From positions 80,440 through 144,439 of the forward strand of contig ML986612.1 in assembly GCA_010094045.1 (NCBI GenBank): a stretch of 64,000 nt of DNA, written 5' to 3'. Each line of letters starts with the position of its first letter. Within the stretch, counting starts at the first letter, position 1. The notes beneath the pieces are model-generated. The model saw only the letters and a list, made by a program, of their open reading frames with translations. It was not told the origin of the DNA and ran no database searches. Source of the DNA: Lojkania enalia. Its lineage: Eukaryota; Ascomycota; Dothideomycetes; Pleosporales. This document shows, piece by piece, positions 12,101 to 23,234 of the stretch. Made by a program: the position numbers and the translations under genes.

Positions 12101-13810
12101 TCCTGAAGAGGCTGCTGCGGAGGTATCGCCTCGACCGAATGCGGTTATGTACTCATTGTCGTTGTCTTTCAACGCTCCTCCCTGTTGGGTGCCCATGAGA
12201 TGTGGGATGAAGAGCCTCCTAGTTAAGTTCAACAACGCGATTGATCATATGCTGGTAAGAATGATTGGTCGAAGCATTGATGTGAATCTGAATGTCCTGC
12301 TCTTATTCGGGTCACCATCACAGGCCCTTCAATTACCGCTGGCAATATCATCTTTGTACTAGGTTCCGAGTGCTCGAGGCGGCCCAATCGGAATATTCTA
12401 GTAGGGGGATGTGGACTGCTGGGCGGTTCGTGTTGCGCTTCGCACTAAAGTGGCGTCATGAAGTAGATAGGTATGGTATGACGAGGGCTTGTGTAGTGGA
12501 ACTATTCTGAGTATATAAATTTGGCTGTTTTAAGAGTATCCATGACGATTAACAATCTTTCAGCGACGCGCCTGGGATATCTGACTTATAGCAATCATAA
12601 TAAGCCGAGGACGCTAAGCATGCAATACCAACCAGTAATTCACGTCAGATGTTCTGGCAAGGTTCCTGGAGGTCAGGTAGTATTGTAGTACGTGTTGAAG
12701 AGCGGAGTCACGACGGCTGTCAAGGTAAACTCTTGGATAAGCCCAACAATTACACATAAAGATGACTGGAACCGAAAGTTTAGGAAATGCGAGGCATGTT
12801 ACATCTTAAGAAGCCCACTTGCCGCGTAGATGTTGGAGATGTGTAAATTTTGATATACGAGCGCCTCGCTCTGCTATATAGCAGAATACTTATTTGGGAG
12901 TCTTTCTTAAGGTGGACGACACTTTGTGGTATGCGAAAAATCAGAAATTCCCTATAATTATGGTGACCTGGGAGGGTTCCGAGGAAATTCATGACACGTG
13001 CAAAAAAGTATGCCAGCCAGATTGCGGGGTTATTTGAGCTCTCCAGTCCTACCTTCCACCTTGAGATAATAGTCTCGTATAAAGCTTTAATGGCATACAA
13101 ATATGGCATTGTTGCCGGTATAAGTGAGACAGGAGGTCAGACGGCAGCTTGGACGTTAGCGTTAGTCGCATCCCGTATTAAGGGTTACCTAAACCAGTCT
13201 CCCGATCTCGGACCAGGATAAGGAGGCCTTATCAATTACCCAGCTTCTGTGGTTCACTCCTATCGTCAACCTTACAAGTACCGCTGCCTAGTGTAGGGAT
13301 CTGCGATGCACCGCAATTGCTTTCGGGAAGTGTCTCCATCCGGCTCCAGCCATGTTTTTGCCACCTGAAAAAGGTTAGAGAGCAGATAATAGGTTTTCCC
13401 TCATCACGCGGAATATTATATTCGGCGATAATGCATTGCATATCACGAGCGGCACGACAGGGTTACACGGCGTGGTGCGGAGAAGCCAACCACAGCCGCA
13501 CAACGAGTTTCCTGGGTTTAGGTGATAATCCAGATAGACCCTGGACGTTCATGAAGGGTCGATAGGGCCTCCAACCGCCCATGCAACGTCTGTGAGCCCG
13601 TCAAGCTGATTTGCAGGTAAGAGTGGCGGTCCGCAAAAACTTCACTATGCGTTGTAACTCTGCTACGGCGCTCTACGTTTCTATGTCTACGTAGGCTGTA
13701 GGTTTCTTCCCTTATCTCTGCACGTTCCTCGCAAGGCTTTTGAGGAGTTTGTCGTCCATCCCGCTCGACTACGCCAACTGCTCGACCAAGTCTTAGCTTG
13801 AGTCGACACA
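9153..13810. other. long gene-poor interval
   Basis: After the coiled-coil gene come about 4.7 kb with no gene I can support. 9153-9720 is probably its 3' untranslated region plus spacer, with short T runs. 9720-10200 is mixed. From about 10200 to 11500 the sequence is AT-rich with no frame of interest. The part from 11537 to 13221 may be a decayed gene and is listed separately. The last few hundred bases are the promoter of the MFS transporter. Confidence 0.5.
11537..13221. pseudogene. possible decayed coding region, not identified
   Basis: GC content and codon-like texture are higher here than in the flanks, and several medium frames occur: 11904-12362 (+), 12044-12235 (-), 12991-13221 (+). 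Fragments such as VTITGPSITAGNIIFVLG (+, around 12300) look protein-like, but stops and frame changes interrupt them and no family can be assigned. This may be a relic of a mutated gene or simply chance. Nothing indicates a functional product. Confidence 0.2.
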
Positions 13811-15503
13811 ATGGGCGCGCTTCCAGATCCAGAGATCGCAAAGAATGACCTCAAGGTCACTGCCTCGAACTCCTCCTCCAAAGACGCCCCCGAGCTCGTC
13901 CCAGTCGAAGGTCATGCTCAGCATCTACCCACATACGAGCACGAGAAAGCGCTATGCTGGAAATTCGACATGCGCATTCTGCCCATGCTGGCTCTCATGT
14001 ACCTCTGCAACGCCCTCGATAAAGGCAATCTGGGCAACGCGAAGACCGATGGAATGGACAAAGATCTTCACTTCAAGGACAATCAGTACAACCTAATCTT
14101 AAGTATTTTCTATGTCCCGTATGTGGTGTTTGCGCCGCCGATTGGAATGCTCGGTAAAAAGTATGGGCCGCATCGGGTGCTACCAATCATGATGTTTAGT
14201 TTTGGGTCTGCGACGTTGTTGAGTGCTTGCGTCAAAAACTTCGCCGGTATGATGACGCTAAGGTGGTTCCTGGGTGAGTACTACTGCTTGTCGAAAATAG
14301 AGTCGAGACAGTGGGATCTAAGCCTGTGGCGTTTCGCTAATGAAGCTTGGGAAGCTTGCTTTATGTATTGATTTGTACACCTCGGGAATCTGCGTACTGA
14401 TATTTTTATAGGTATGGCCGAATCCGCATTCTTCCCTCTTGTTATTTATTACCTGACTACATTTTATCGACGAGGCGAACTTGCGCGTCGTCTAGCTATC
14501 TTCTATGCGGCTTCCAACATTGCAAACGCCTTCTCTGGATTGCTCTCCTTTGGAGTGTTCCATATTAAGTCTCATCTCGAAGCTTGGAGATATTTATTCA
14601 TTATTGAAGGCTCCTTCACAATTATTTGTAAGAGATCAATTCGCTGGCAGCCGCGCCCGGTATTGACCGTAAATAGTTGCCGTCATTGCCTATTGGTACC
14701 TTCCCAAATCCGGGCATGAAGCTAAATTCTTGAAGGAGGAAGAGAAACTCCTGGCGTTTACCCGTATCCAGATCGACAGTTCCTCAGTGGTAGGCGAGAA
14801 ATTTAATCTCAGAGATGCCCTTCAGATCTTCAAAGTGCCAGTCGCGTACGGCTTCCTCGCCATCGAAGTATGCCTCGGCGTTCCCCTTCAATCTGTTGCC
14901 CTCTTCATGCCACAAATTGTGGGCCGTCTTCAGTATAGCACCGTCAAGACAAATCTGTACACCGTGGCTCCGAACATCGTCGGCGCAGTAGTGCTCCTGA
15001 TCCTGGCGTTTACAAGCGACTACACCCGCCTGCGGTTCCCATTCATTGCTCTTGGATTCATTTTAACATTTACCGGGTTCATCATCTACGCGTCAATCGA
15101 TGTCCTAAGCTCAATCAAGGTTGCCTATTTCGCTTGCTTCATGATGACTTGGGGAACATCTGCGCCTTCGGTCCTGCTTTCAACGTGGTACAACAACAAT
15201 GTCGCACACGAAGGTCGCCGTGTGCTGCTCACTAGTATCGGTGTCCCGCTGGCTAACCTTATGGGCGTTGTTAGTTCTAATATTTTCCGGCCTCAAGATG
15301 CGCCAGATTATGTTCCTGCCTTGGCCACGACAGCGGCTTTCGGGGCGACTGGATGTCTATTCGCGCTACTTTTAGGTAGCTACATGATATTCGATAATGC
15401 AAGGAGGAATAGGAAACAAGGTGTCAATTTGAGTGCGAGAGATGTGAGCACTGAGAAACTGAGAGATGGGCCGAAGAACCCGGAGTTCAGATGGTTTTTG
15501 TAG
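13811..15503 (+). CDS. MFS transporter, anion:cation symporter (Dal5/Tna1-like) family
   Basis: Three exons (13811-14273, 14412-14627, 14677-15503) give 501 residues, the usual length for this family. The introns begin GTGAGT and GTAAGA and end TAG. The N-terminal tail is hydrophilic. A first membrane segment then follows, ILPMLALMYLCNALDKGNLGNA, with the Asp/Lys pattern typical of allantoate and nicotinate permease relatives, and then KYGPHRVLP, the family's cytoplasmic loop 2-3 motif. Exon 2 starts with GMAESAFFPLVIYYLTTFY, matching the conserved segment after RWFLG. About twelve hydrophobic helices are visible. The product is a plasma-membrane importer of a small organic anion or vitamin; the substrate cannot be read from sequence. 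Confidence 0.88.
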
Positions 15504-16226
15504 TCTATCTTTTGAGCTTGATATGACTTGGATCCGATCAAGAGACTGAAGAATTGGGCCTGCACTATGTCTCTATGCAGAGGCGAAGGGCGACGACGGG
15601 CCACCGAATTTGATGCATGAGATTATACTAAACACGCTAAATTGTACACATGACACGGAACCAGTAGGTCACCTAGGTGCGAACCTCGAGTAGTGTCCAG
15701 TGGGCTTAGTAACCTCAAGTGATCACGCGTCTTTGTCATTCGTTGGAAGTTGGGAGCCTCCAAAGCTCATAACCAAGGAGCCTTAACACAATTAAATCCT
15801 GAGGAGCTTGCCCGTAGTTCCATATGATTTTGCACACTTAATTGATCCACTGAAAAATTGAAAGCCCGATACGTCCACTAAATGCATTTGGTGGACCTAT
15901 TATAGACGTGGTCGAGGACAACTGATCCCCAACTAATGCGCTAGCGCAGCCTAAGGCAGAGCCGCTGTCTCCGATAAGAGCCACGTGACAACCTTCTCCG
16001 CAGCTCGTCCGCCAGCCACGCGACTCCGCCAACAACCTCAGCATCAGCAGCTTGAGCTGCCTGGTACCCTCATCCCTTACCTTTCTAGTTTGTATTCTCC
16101 CCTGTTTTACATCGGCCTGTGAAGACTGCACTTCTTTATTATCTATAACATACGCCGAAGTTGGGATTCCAGATCGCAGTTCCGATAAGCCTCATATAGA
16201 CGTTAGAGCAAAAGAAGGCCATCACC
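15504..16226. other. intergenic spacer, promoter of the SLC35F-like gene
   Basis: This 0.7 kb stretch lies between two genes on the same strand. It contains no supported frame. The final 150 bases precede the well-placed start ATCACCATGG at 16227. Confidence 0.5.
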
Positions 16227-17600
16227 ATGGCTGTCAATGCAGTCGTCCCGTTCCTGGTAGCCATGATGTTACTAACAGGCGTCTGCAACACCCTCCTCAC
16301 AAAATACCAAGTACATCTCGCGGAAACAGTCCTCCGCAACCATAGCTAACAGTTTAGCAGGACATGCAATGCATCAATAACTGCGACTCCCCTAGTCCGA
16401 AATACAGAAAGCACTTTGAGCAACCGGTCCTTCAGACGCTGCAAATGTTCATCGGGGAAATGGGCTGCTGGCTCGTCGTCCTCGCCGCCTCCCTTTATAC
16501 CCGCTACACCAATGCTAAGTCCGGTTACGAGCCCATCCCTAATGCACCCGAGCCCTCCGGTATCGTGACTCCTGCCGAGTCCGACATCACAGAGACAGGT
16601 CCGGTTGCCAATCCGCTAAAGCCCACACATCCGGACGACGAGGGCCGAATACCGTTGACAGGCTGGAACGTGCTATTGCTGGCGCTACCGGCATGCTGCG
16701 ACATCGCTGGAACGACACTCATGAACGTCGGTCTATTGTTTGTTGCAGCCAGTATCTACCAAATGACACGCGGTGCGCTAGTTCTATTCGTCGGATTGTT
16801 CAGCGTCTGGTTCCTGAAGCGGCATTTGGGCATTTACAAGTGGTTCTCGCTCTTCGTTGTAGTCTTCGGCGTTGCGATTGTAGGACTCGCCGGTGCGATT
16901 GCCAAGGATGATAAGGCTACACCCTCTGCGGTCTCGTATCTGCACTCCTCAGCAAACCGGGCAGTTGGGACAAAAGAAATTAGTCCAGCAGCCCGCACTA
17001 TCATCGGCGTGCTCCTCATTGCCGGTGCTCAAATCTTCACGGCCACGCAGTTTGTCCTTGAAGAGAGGATCATGGAGAAATATAGTTTGGAGCCAATCAA
17101 GGTTGTAGGCTGGGAAGGCATCTTCGGATTCCTGGTCACGTTCATAGTGATGGTTATTCTGCATTTTGCGATTGGAACTGGGTACTTCAATGCGAAGGAG
17201 GGATTGTATCAGATGACTCACTACCGTTCCATTGCTGTTAGCTCGATCCTGATCATGATTAGCATTGGGTACATCCGCTGTTTCTATCTTTCCTCTTACC
17301 TTGTCATGCATGTGCTAACATTCTCATAGAGGCTTCAACTTCTTCGGTCTTTCCGTAACCCGCACCGTATCCGCAACCTCTCGCAGCACAATCGACACCT
17401 GCCGAACACTCTTTATCTGGATCGTCTCCCTTGGCCTTGGCTGGGAAACTTTCAAATGGCTGCAAGTTCTCGGTTTTGCACTTCTCGTCTATGGAACGTT
17501 CCTATTTAATGACCTTGTTAGGCCGCCGCTGAAGGCTTGTTATGAGAAGAAAAGCGAGAGGGAGGAGCTCTTGCCTGAAGAGCCGATAGAACATATGTAA
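16227..17600 (+). CDS. SLC35F6-like drug/metabolite transporter superfamily membrane protein
   Basis: Three exons (16227-16310, 16361-17268, 17330-17600) give 420 residues. Both introns use the donor GTACAT and end in CAG or TAG. The start has a strong context (ACCATGG). Exon 1 is a hydrophobic helix. It is followed by a Cys-containing DMQCINNCD loop and FEQPVLQTLQMFIGE, characteristic of this subgroup of the EamA/nucleotide-sugar-transporter fold. About ten membrane segments are present, with a cytosolic loop of about 60 residues after the second. The last exon ends in a charged tail, EEPIEHM. Such proteins sit in internal membranes (Golgi, vacuole or lysosome-like); the transported substrate is unknown. 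Confidence 0.85.
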
Positions 17601-18114
17601 GATAATTACAAAGAGGTGCGGGGCTCTTGTTGATAGAGAGAGGTTGAGCAGCGTTTGGCGAAGAGTATTGTATATATAGGATTGACGGGGTTTTGGAGTA
17701 TGAATTGTTCGCATTTGCTAGATTCATGATTTTTACTTTACTAGATGGGCAACATCGCACATAGCATTATGCATCCATACCCAAAGAATTCGTAGACTAC
17801 AATTGTAGGTGATTGTTACCTATCGTGAACGTACGATTACAGATGTTGCGATTTACTCGGAGCACCGCTTCATATTGGGAGATTGATCTCAGACATGAAC
17901 AATTCGTGAACAGATATTTAAAATATTCAAATCCAGTTTTTGAGATTTCGGTTGAATTCCGTTCTCTGAAAGAGTATACGGCATTTCATTGACTCCATAA
18001 CATCCTTTGTCAAATAAATTTGCCCATCCGAATGCAAAGGAATATAGAACTTTCCACAATACCATCACCCGAATGCCTCTTCTACTTCTTGTCACCCTAT
18101 CCGTTTATGCGCGT
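17601..18114. other. convergent intergenic region
   Basis: About 0.5 kb of AT-rich sequence lies between the 3' ends of the SLC35F-like gene (+) and the uS3 gene (-). No frame or motif of note is visible; it presumably holds the two 3' untranslated regions. Confidence 0.5.
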
Positions 18115-19256
18115 CTATTCCTCAGTATAGCCTTCTGGGGCACCCTCACCCTCCTGCTGCTCTGCCAGCCTCTGCTGTTCTGCCGCCTGCTGGGCAGCAA
18201 GGGCCTTGGCGCCGTAGTCCTGAGACATGGGTTGTACGACGGGCTGCTCCTCCTTGGGCTCGATGATGGTGACGGAGTCGGGAAGGGTCTTAGACGGACC
18301 TGCCTTGCCCTCGGGATCTGAGCCGCGCATAATCTTGACCTTGATACCCAAGACACCTTGGCGGAGGAGGACGTGGCGGGTGGCTTCATCAATAAAGTCC
18401 TTGGCCGGCTGACCGGAGTGGATCATGAACCCGTCCTATTCTCAATATTAGCTTTTNNNNNNNNNNNNNNNNNNNNNNNNNNNNNNNNNNNNNNNNNNNN
18501 NNNNNNNNNNNNNNNNNNNNNNNNNNNNNNNNNNNNNNNNNNNNNNNNNNNATACAGTGAATTTCATGCTCTTTGCACGAGCAGCCCTAAGCTTTCCAGA
18601 CACAACGACCTCACAGCCCTTAGCACCAGACTCCATGATGAACCTCAAGACACCATAGCAAGCCCTCCTAACAGCGAGACCGTTGAGCAACTTGTACCTG
18701 AGCGACTCGCACTGGGCGACAGCGGACAGACCACGGTTCTGGACCTTGGCGGCATAGAGCGAGACGGAATTTTCGGGGAACTTGAAGCGCTTCTGGATCA
18801 GCGAGGTGAGCTCGCGGATGCGGCGGCCCTGCTCGCCGAGGACTTCTTGTGTGTGCGTTGCCCGGATGATGATGTCGGTTACTGTTGGAGTGACGCGGAC
18901 TTCGACACCCGAGTAACCTTCCTCGGCGAGCTCACGCTGGAAGAATTCGTTGAGTTCGGCGTAGAAAACACCGTCTGTGAGAGCCCCAGTCAGCTATTTC
19001 AATCCTTGTGTGCAGGCCTGTTGCGCATGTTCTCCCTGCCGAATATGCCAAATCTCCCAGCCGATACACAAGCCAGGTGGGATTTAGAGATATCATATCC
19101 TCCTATGCAAGTCGCTTCAGGGAATGGTTGGATAAGGGTGTATCGTACCAGCGACAAACTTCCTCCTCTTCGAGCTGCGAAATGTTAGTCAAACCGCGTA
19201 ATACTGGCGCTAGATAGCGAGAAGACTCACATGGCACCTCCGTGAGCAGCAGCCAT
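18115..19256 (-). CDS. RPS3: 40S ribosomal protein uS3
   Basis: On the minus strand four exons (19256-19231, 19174-19149, 18974-18556, 18435-18115) give 263 residues, the normal length. The protein begins [20 protein letters not shown]. The KH domain contains the diagnostic [18 protein letters not shown] (about residue 65-82), and the C-terminal part contains [10 protein letters not shown]. The tail is Gln/Glu-rich, as in other fungi. The first two exons are only 26 bases each. Intron 3 contains the 95-base gap, but its donor (after MKFT) and acceptor (before DGFMIHSG) are both visible, so the coding sequence is complete. uS3 forms part of the mRNA entry site of the small ribosomal subunit. 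Confidence 0.96.
18457..18551. other. assembly gap inside uS3 intron 3
   Basis: Ninety-five N bases. The flanks read as intron: GTAT follows the exon at 18555, and ATTGAGAATAG precedes the next exon at 18435, both on the minus strand. The true intron length is therefore unknown. Confidence 0.97.
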
Positions 19257-19787
19257 TGTATCTTATTTCGAATTGACGTCTGTGGACTCCCGGGGAGGAT
19301 CTGTGGGTAGGTTGCCGAGGGGTGTCTATTCACAACTGTTCTGGAGAGTTCAAATTATGAGATTATGAGATTAAGCGAGTGCGCGCCAAGGATGTTATCA
19401 GCCACATTCACTGGCCACACCCCGCCATTCCGCACAATCTCCACACTTCGTAGCCCATCACCAGTGTCTAAGCGCTACCATTAATATACAACGTTACTTA
19501 GAGGTCTCTTTCTAAATGTCGAAGCCATTATAATTAGAACGATCCTCTTACTTATAAACTAAATTTCGGGATGAATTCGATTGAATCCATTTGTACATCA
19601 TGACCGTAGGAATAAATCATAAATCTGTTTCGTCCAGCATCCATGCCTTCTATCAATTAATCATCAACCCCGTTGGGTATCAAAAACCATCAGTCATCCC
19701 ATTCCCTATGTCTAGCGACTCACGAATATTCAACCATTTCCCATACATCAAATCCTGCATCATCATCATTATCAATCACACTATCAT
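19257..19787. other. promoter of uS3 and 3' region of the phosphatase gene
   Basis: Half a kilobase lies between two minus-strand genes. The part next to 19256 must hold the uS3 promoter. The part up to 19787 is AT-rich with repeated ATCATC/ATCAATC strings. No supported frame is present. Confidence 0.5.
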
Positions 19788-22353
19788 TCACTGCATCTCA
19801 ACCTCCATTTCTTTCCGAGAGCTGGCTGCCGGACTCTTGCCCCTTGTTCTACTAGGACTAGTTGCTCGACTCGCACTTCCAATACCAAGATTTTTCATTC
19901 CTGCCACGAAGTTCTGGCTGAGGTTCTGTCCTAAATCCTGAGCGAATGCCGCTGCTCCGGGCAATCCTGCAGATGGCATGGGTTTAGGATGCGCAGTTGT
20001 TCCCTCCCCTGCATCATCGGTCGCAGTTTCCATTCCAGTAACAACCGGCTCCTGTATGACCAGATTCGGCGAGCTGGCTCTAGATCGCGCTGGCGTGCTC
20101 CGTCCATTGCGTGGAGAGTCGAAACTGTTACTCGTCTGTGGCGTCAGTGAAGGCATGCCGCCGGACAATACCTGTGGTCCAAAAGGCGGATTCATTTCTT
20201 CGTCCGGCCGTCCAAAGACTTCTGACCACCATCTCACCTGGCCTTTTTTAGGGAAGATCATGCGTTCCTGGCCCCTCACGTTGTCATCAATGGTTGGATC
20301 GAACTTCGGATTCAGGAACTCTTGCTTCCGGCAGAGGAAGTAATCCCACACACTCCGAGTACGTTCCTTAGCGCGAGCCTCTGCACGTTCCTTTTCATTG
20401 TCGAATAGGAAAGTCCCATATTGGCAAGAATAAAGATGGTAAAGTAAGCGCCTAAGAAAGCGCTCGTTGAACTCGAACCGTGTTGGGTATTGGTACAAGA
20501 GCTGGTATGTCGCATCCAAGAACTGATGAAAAACAGGCGATAGTTCATTAACTTTCGTCACTCTATGTTCTTCGGCGGCGCCAATAGTGGTGGCGGATGT
20601 GTACTTAGTGGAATCTTCGCTAATCGCATTTCTGTCGGACACAGGCTGCATTTCTCCGCCGTTCATATCAGAAGTCTGTTGTAGGGAGTCCGTTGATTCG
20701 TTCTGACGGTTGAACAGACCTCGTGCACCCCGAAGAGCATTTTCGAAGGGATTCCCACCCCCGCCAGGTTCATCGTTCTTGCGCTCGATGCGTTCGTTTT
20801 CGATTTGGAACCATTTGTCGCTACTGAGGAAGCCAGAACGATGGCGGAACATATGTCCAAACGAGAGCCAATCCTTCTCCACGAGAACAATAAACCCTTC
20901 CAAAGTCCGGTAGTAAGGATCAAGACATATCTGACTAAGCGCACTTAGCTGGCTAGTCCGATCCCAGCCATCGGAGCAATGTATTAGTACATGCGAGTGC
21001 ATTAACCCAACTGTGTGGGCTATTAGATAAGTGCCGTCCAATATATTGCTGATATGCTTGATCCAGCCACTTTTCGCTAGCGTGTTCCGATTAGGAGGCA
21101 AAGCTGTGATATCGGAGTCCTTAAGAGCATCAACTATGTATTCTAGCGACTTTCGCATGACGTGAATGTTATCGATGCCAAGGTACGCCTTCTGGGCCCC
21201 AGGATAGTACTCCATTCTCTCGGATCCTAAGCCAACAGCTTGCATAGCTAAGGCGTTCACAGTTGGTCGTGCATCAACAATCATGTTCCGCTGCTGCGCT
21301 CCATAGATCTTCGGGGCGGTATCTCCTACATCTAATTCAGATTCCAGCGAATTCTCTAGATCTTCACTCGTCATTCTCCTAGAATCGGCAGTTTCCGTAT
21401 CCACTACTCCCACAAATGAACTATTAGCACTCGACTCATTCAGGTTTACTACACTCGAATCCGGACTAGAGCCAGCTGGGTTCGGAGTAGTTGCCTGTGA
21501 TGTTCTCCACCCACTATTAGTAGCAAATATGGCTGCAACAAGCTTCTCATCCTGAGGACTCCGTTTCCCTTGAAAGCCCGGCATCGGCTGTGAGCTTCGA
21601 GTAATGGAGCAGTTGTTAATCGGATGGCGATATACGAGAGCAGGTATTCGTGCGCGAGAACGGTATTTGCCAGCGTATTTCAGAACACTATCTGAGACCT
21701 TTGTCGGAACGACTAGTAGGGCGGGGTAGGTAGGTGAATACTAAGCTATAAATTAGTGACATGCTGTCTACTTTAATGCGAGAGGGCTACCTCGTAGTCC
21801 TTATTGATCTCCGAGATCCTCCAACCTTTCTCTGAGTCTTTGGGACTGATGCCTAGCCGCTTCCATTCACGGTGCGCGTCATATATTTCCCAGCCGTTCA
21901 ATTTGTCCTCCGGGGATTTCGGTTGATAGCTAAAGGCCAAAAGCTTGTCTAGTCGACCTATCTTACACGATAACGATCGTATGCTGTCATACACATCGCG
22001 AGCCTTCTTGTCGTCGGTGAAGTTGAACGCGAAATAGGTAAAATCGCGACAGCGCAGGCGGATACAGGGTGATTGGTGCGAGGCAGGCGGCGATGGTCGC
22101 AAGACACATTGGGAAATCATCGGGTATGTGATCCATGACTCCTTTGGCCGGGAAGACTTCGAGGGAGGGGAGGAGCCTGGAGGTGGAATGGGCATGTGGC
22201 TAAACACGATATGGTGAGGCATAAGGTGTAGGGTTCCGTCGAAACGATTCCCTCTCCGCCACATGGTAACATCTTCAACCTATATAAAGTTATTTCCGAT
22301 TTGGCTGGACTGAACTTGGGAACACGTACTTTGCTCACCCGTATCCGCTCCAT
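19788..22353 (-). CDS. YMR1: myotubularin-family phosphoinositide 3-phosphatase
   Basis: Three exons on the minus strand (22353-22330, 22279-21791, 21740-19788) give 821 residues. The N-terminal part (MERIRVSKVEDVTMWRRGN onward) is a PH-GRAM domain. It is followed by SPTYPALLVVP and YRSRARIPALVYRHP, which open the myotubularin phosphatase domain. The catalytic CX5R loop HCSDGWDRTSQL has its Cys near residue 426 and is intact, so the enzyme should be active on PI(3)P and PI(3,5)P2 at endosomal and vacuolar membranes. The protein is longer than yeast Ymr1 because of a disordered insert after the start of exon 3 and a Ser/Pro-rich C-terminus. No FYVE or other C-terminal lipid-binding finger is visible. 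Confidence 0.94.
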
Positions 22354-23234
22354 CGTAGCGAGGTGCTGAGGTGTAAAAGAGGCGTTGGGACAGTTGTCGG
22401 GACTTTTTTATAGCAAAATAGAGCAAAAGATATATGCACTTGCAGAAAAAGGGGTAGAGAAGGGCTCCAAATGTCCGTTTGTGTTCGGGTCACGGCGGAG
22501 GAGGCCTAAAAGTGTGCATGGTGTTCTTGCTGTGAATTGCTTGCATGCGCCGTCATGGGCCGGCAGCCACAAGCTCGGACTATCATCTCTTGGCACCGAT
22601 CTCAGCCTTATGTAAATTAGTCGGCTGGCTACATCCACCATTTCGTTTCAGATTGTAATTTGAAAACTATTTCCAACACCATGGATTTTTTTACTTTAGC
22701 AGGTTACAGCAAGTTCAGATGAGAGGATATATTATTACATAGCTACAAGGAACTTGAACTTCAACCCTTTTTGAATTGACGAACCCAACCCCATCCTAGC
22801 AGTCGGCAAATGTTATGGAAGAAGCTTAGTTACAGGAGGAACTTGAGCCTTGACCCTTTTAAATTGATAAACCGAACACCATCCTGATAATGGACAAGGA
22901 AACAATATGGATGAAGCTTAAGATAGCCCTCCAGCGCCCAGCAAATTCCGACAGATTGCCTCGGCAGCAGAAGACTATCCAAGTTACCTACCGTCGCAGT
23001 TTCCTTATCGCTATAGAATATTTCCTAAACGCAGGCTTGTGTTGCACCTAGAAAAGTTGCAAAAGTGACTGTGCCCGCCTGTCCTAATAGATTCGAATGT
23101 TCCCACTTCTTAGTGGAACTAAGCCACCAAATCCCGAATAATAGTCCATGCTATAGTTCCAATAAACAGGACTCATGAGAAGAATATCCGAAGATCATTA
23201 CACAGGTGTAAGAAGTCCGGGACATAATATGAAT
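22354..23234. other. intergenic region with a diverged tandem repeat
   Basis: About 0.9 kb lies between the phosphatase start (minus strand) and the BBP stop (minus strand). The first 250 bases are the phosphatase promoter. The middle carries the tandem repeat listed separately. No coding frame is supported. Confidence 0.55.
22744..22920 (+). repeat. two diverged tandem copies of an about 88-bp unit
   Basis: The copies at about 22744-22829 and 22830-22920 share, in the same order, TACA(A/G)G, GGAACTTGA, ACCCTTTT, AATTGA, CGAAC/CCGAACAC, CCATCCT, GGCAAA/GGACAA, ATGGA and GAAGCTTA. Differences are mostly transitions with a few indels, so the duplication is old. It lies outside any gene. Confidence 0.75.
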
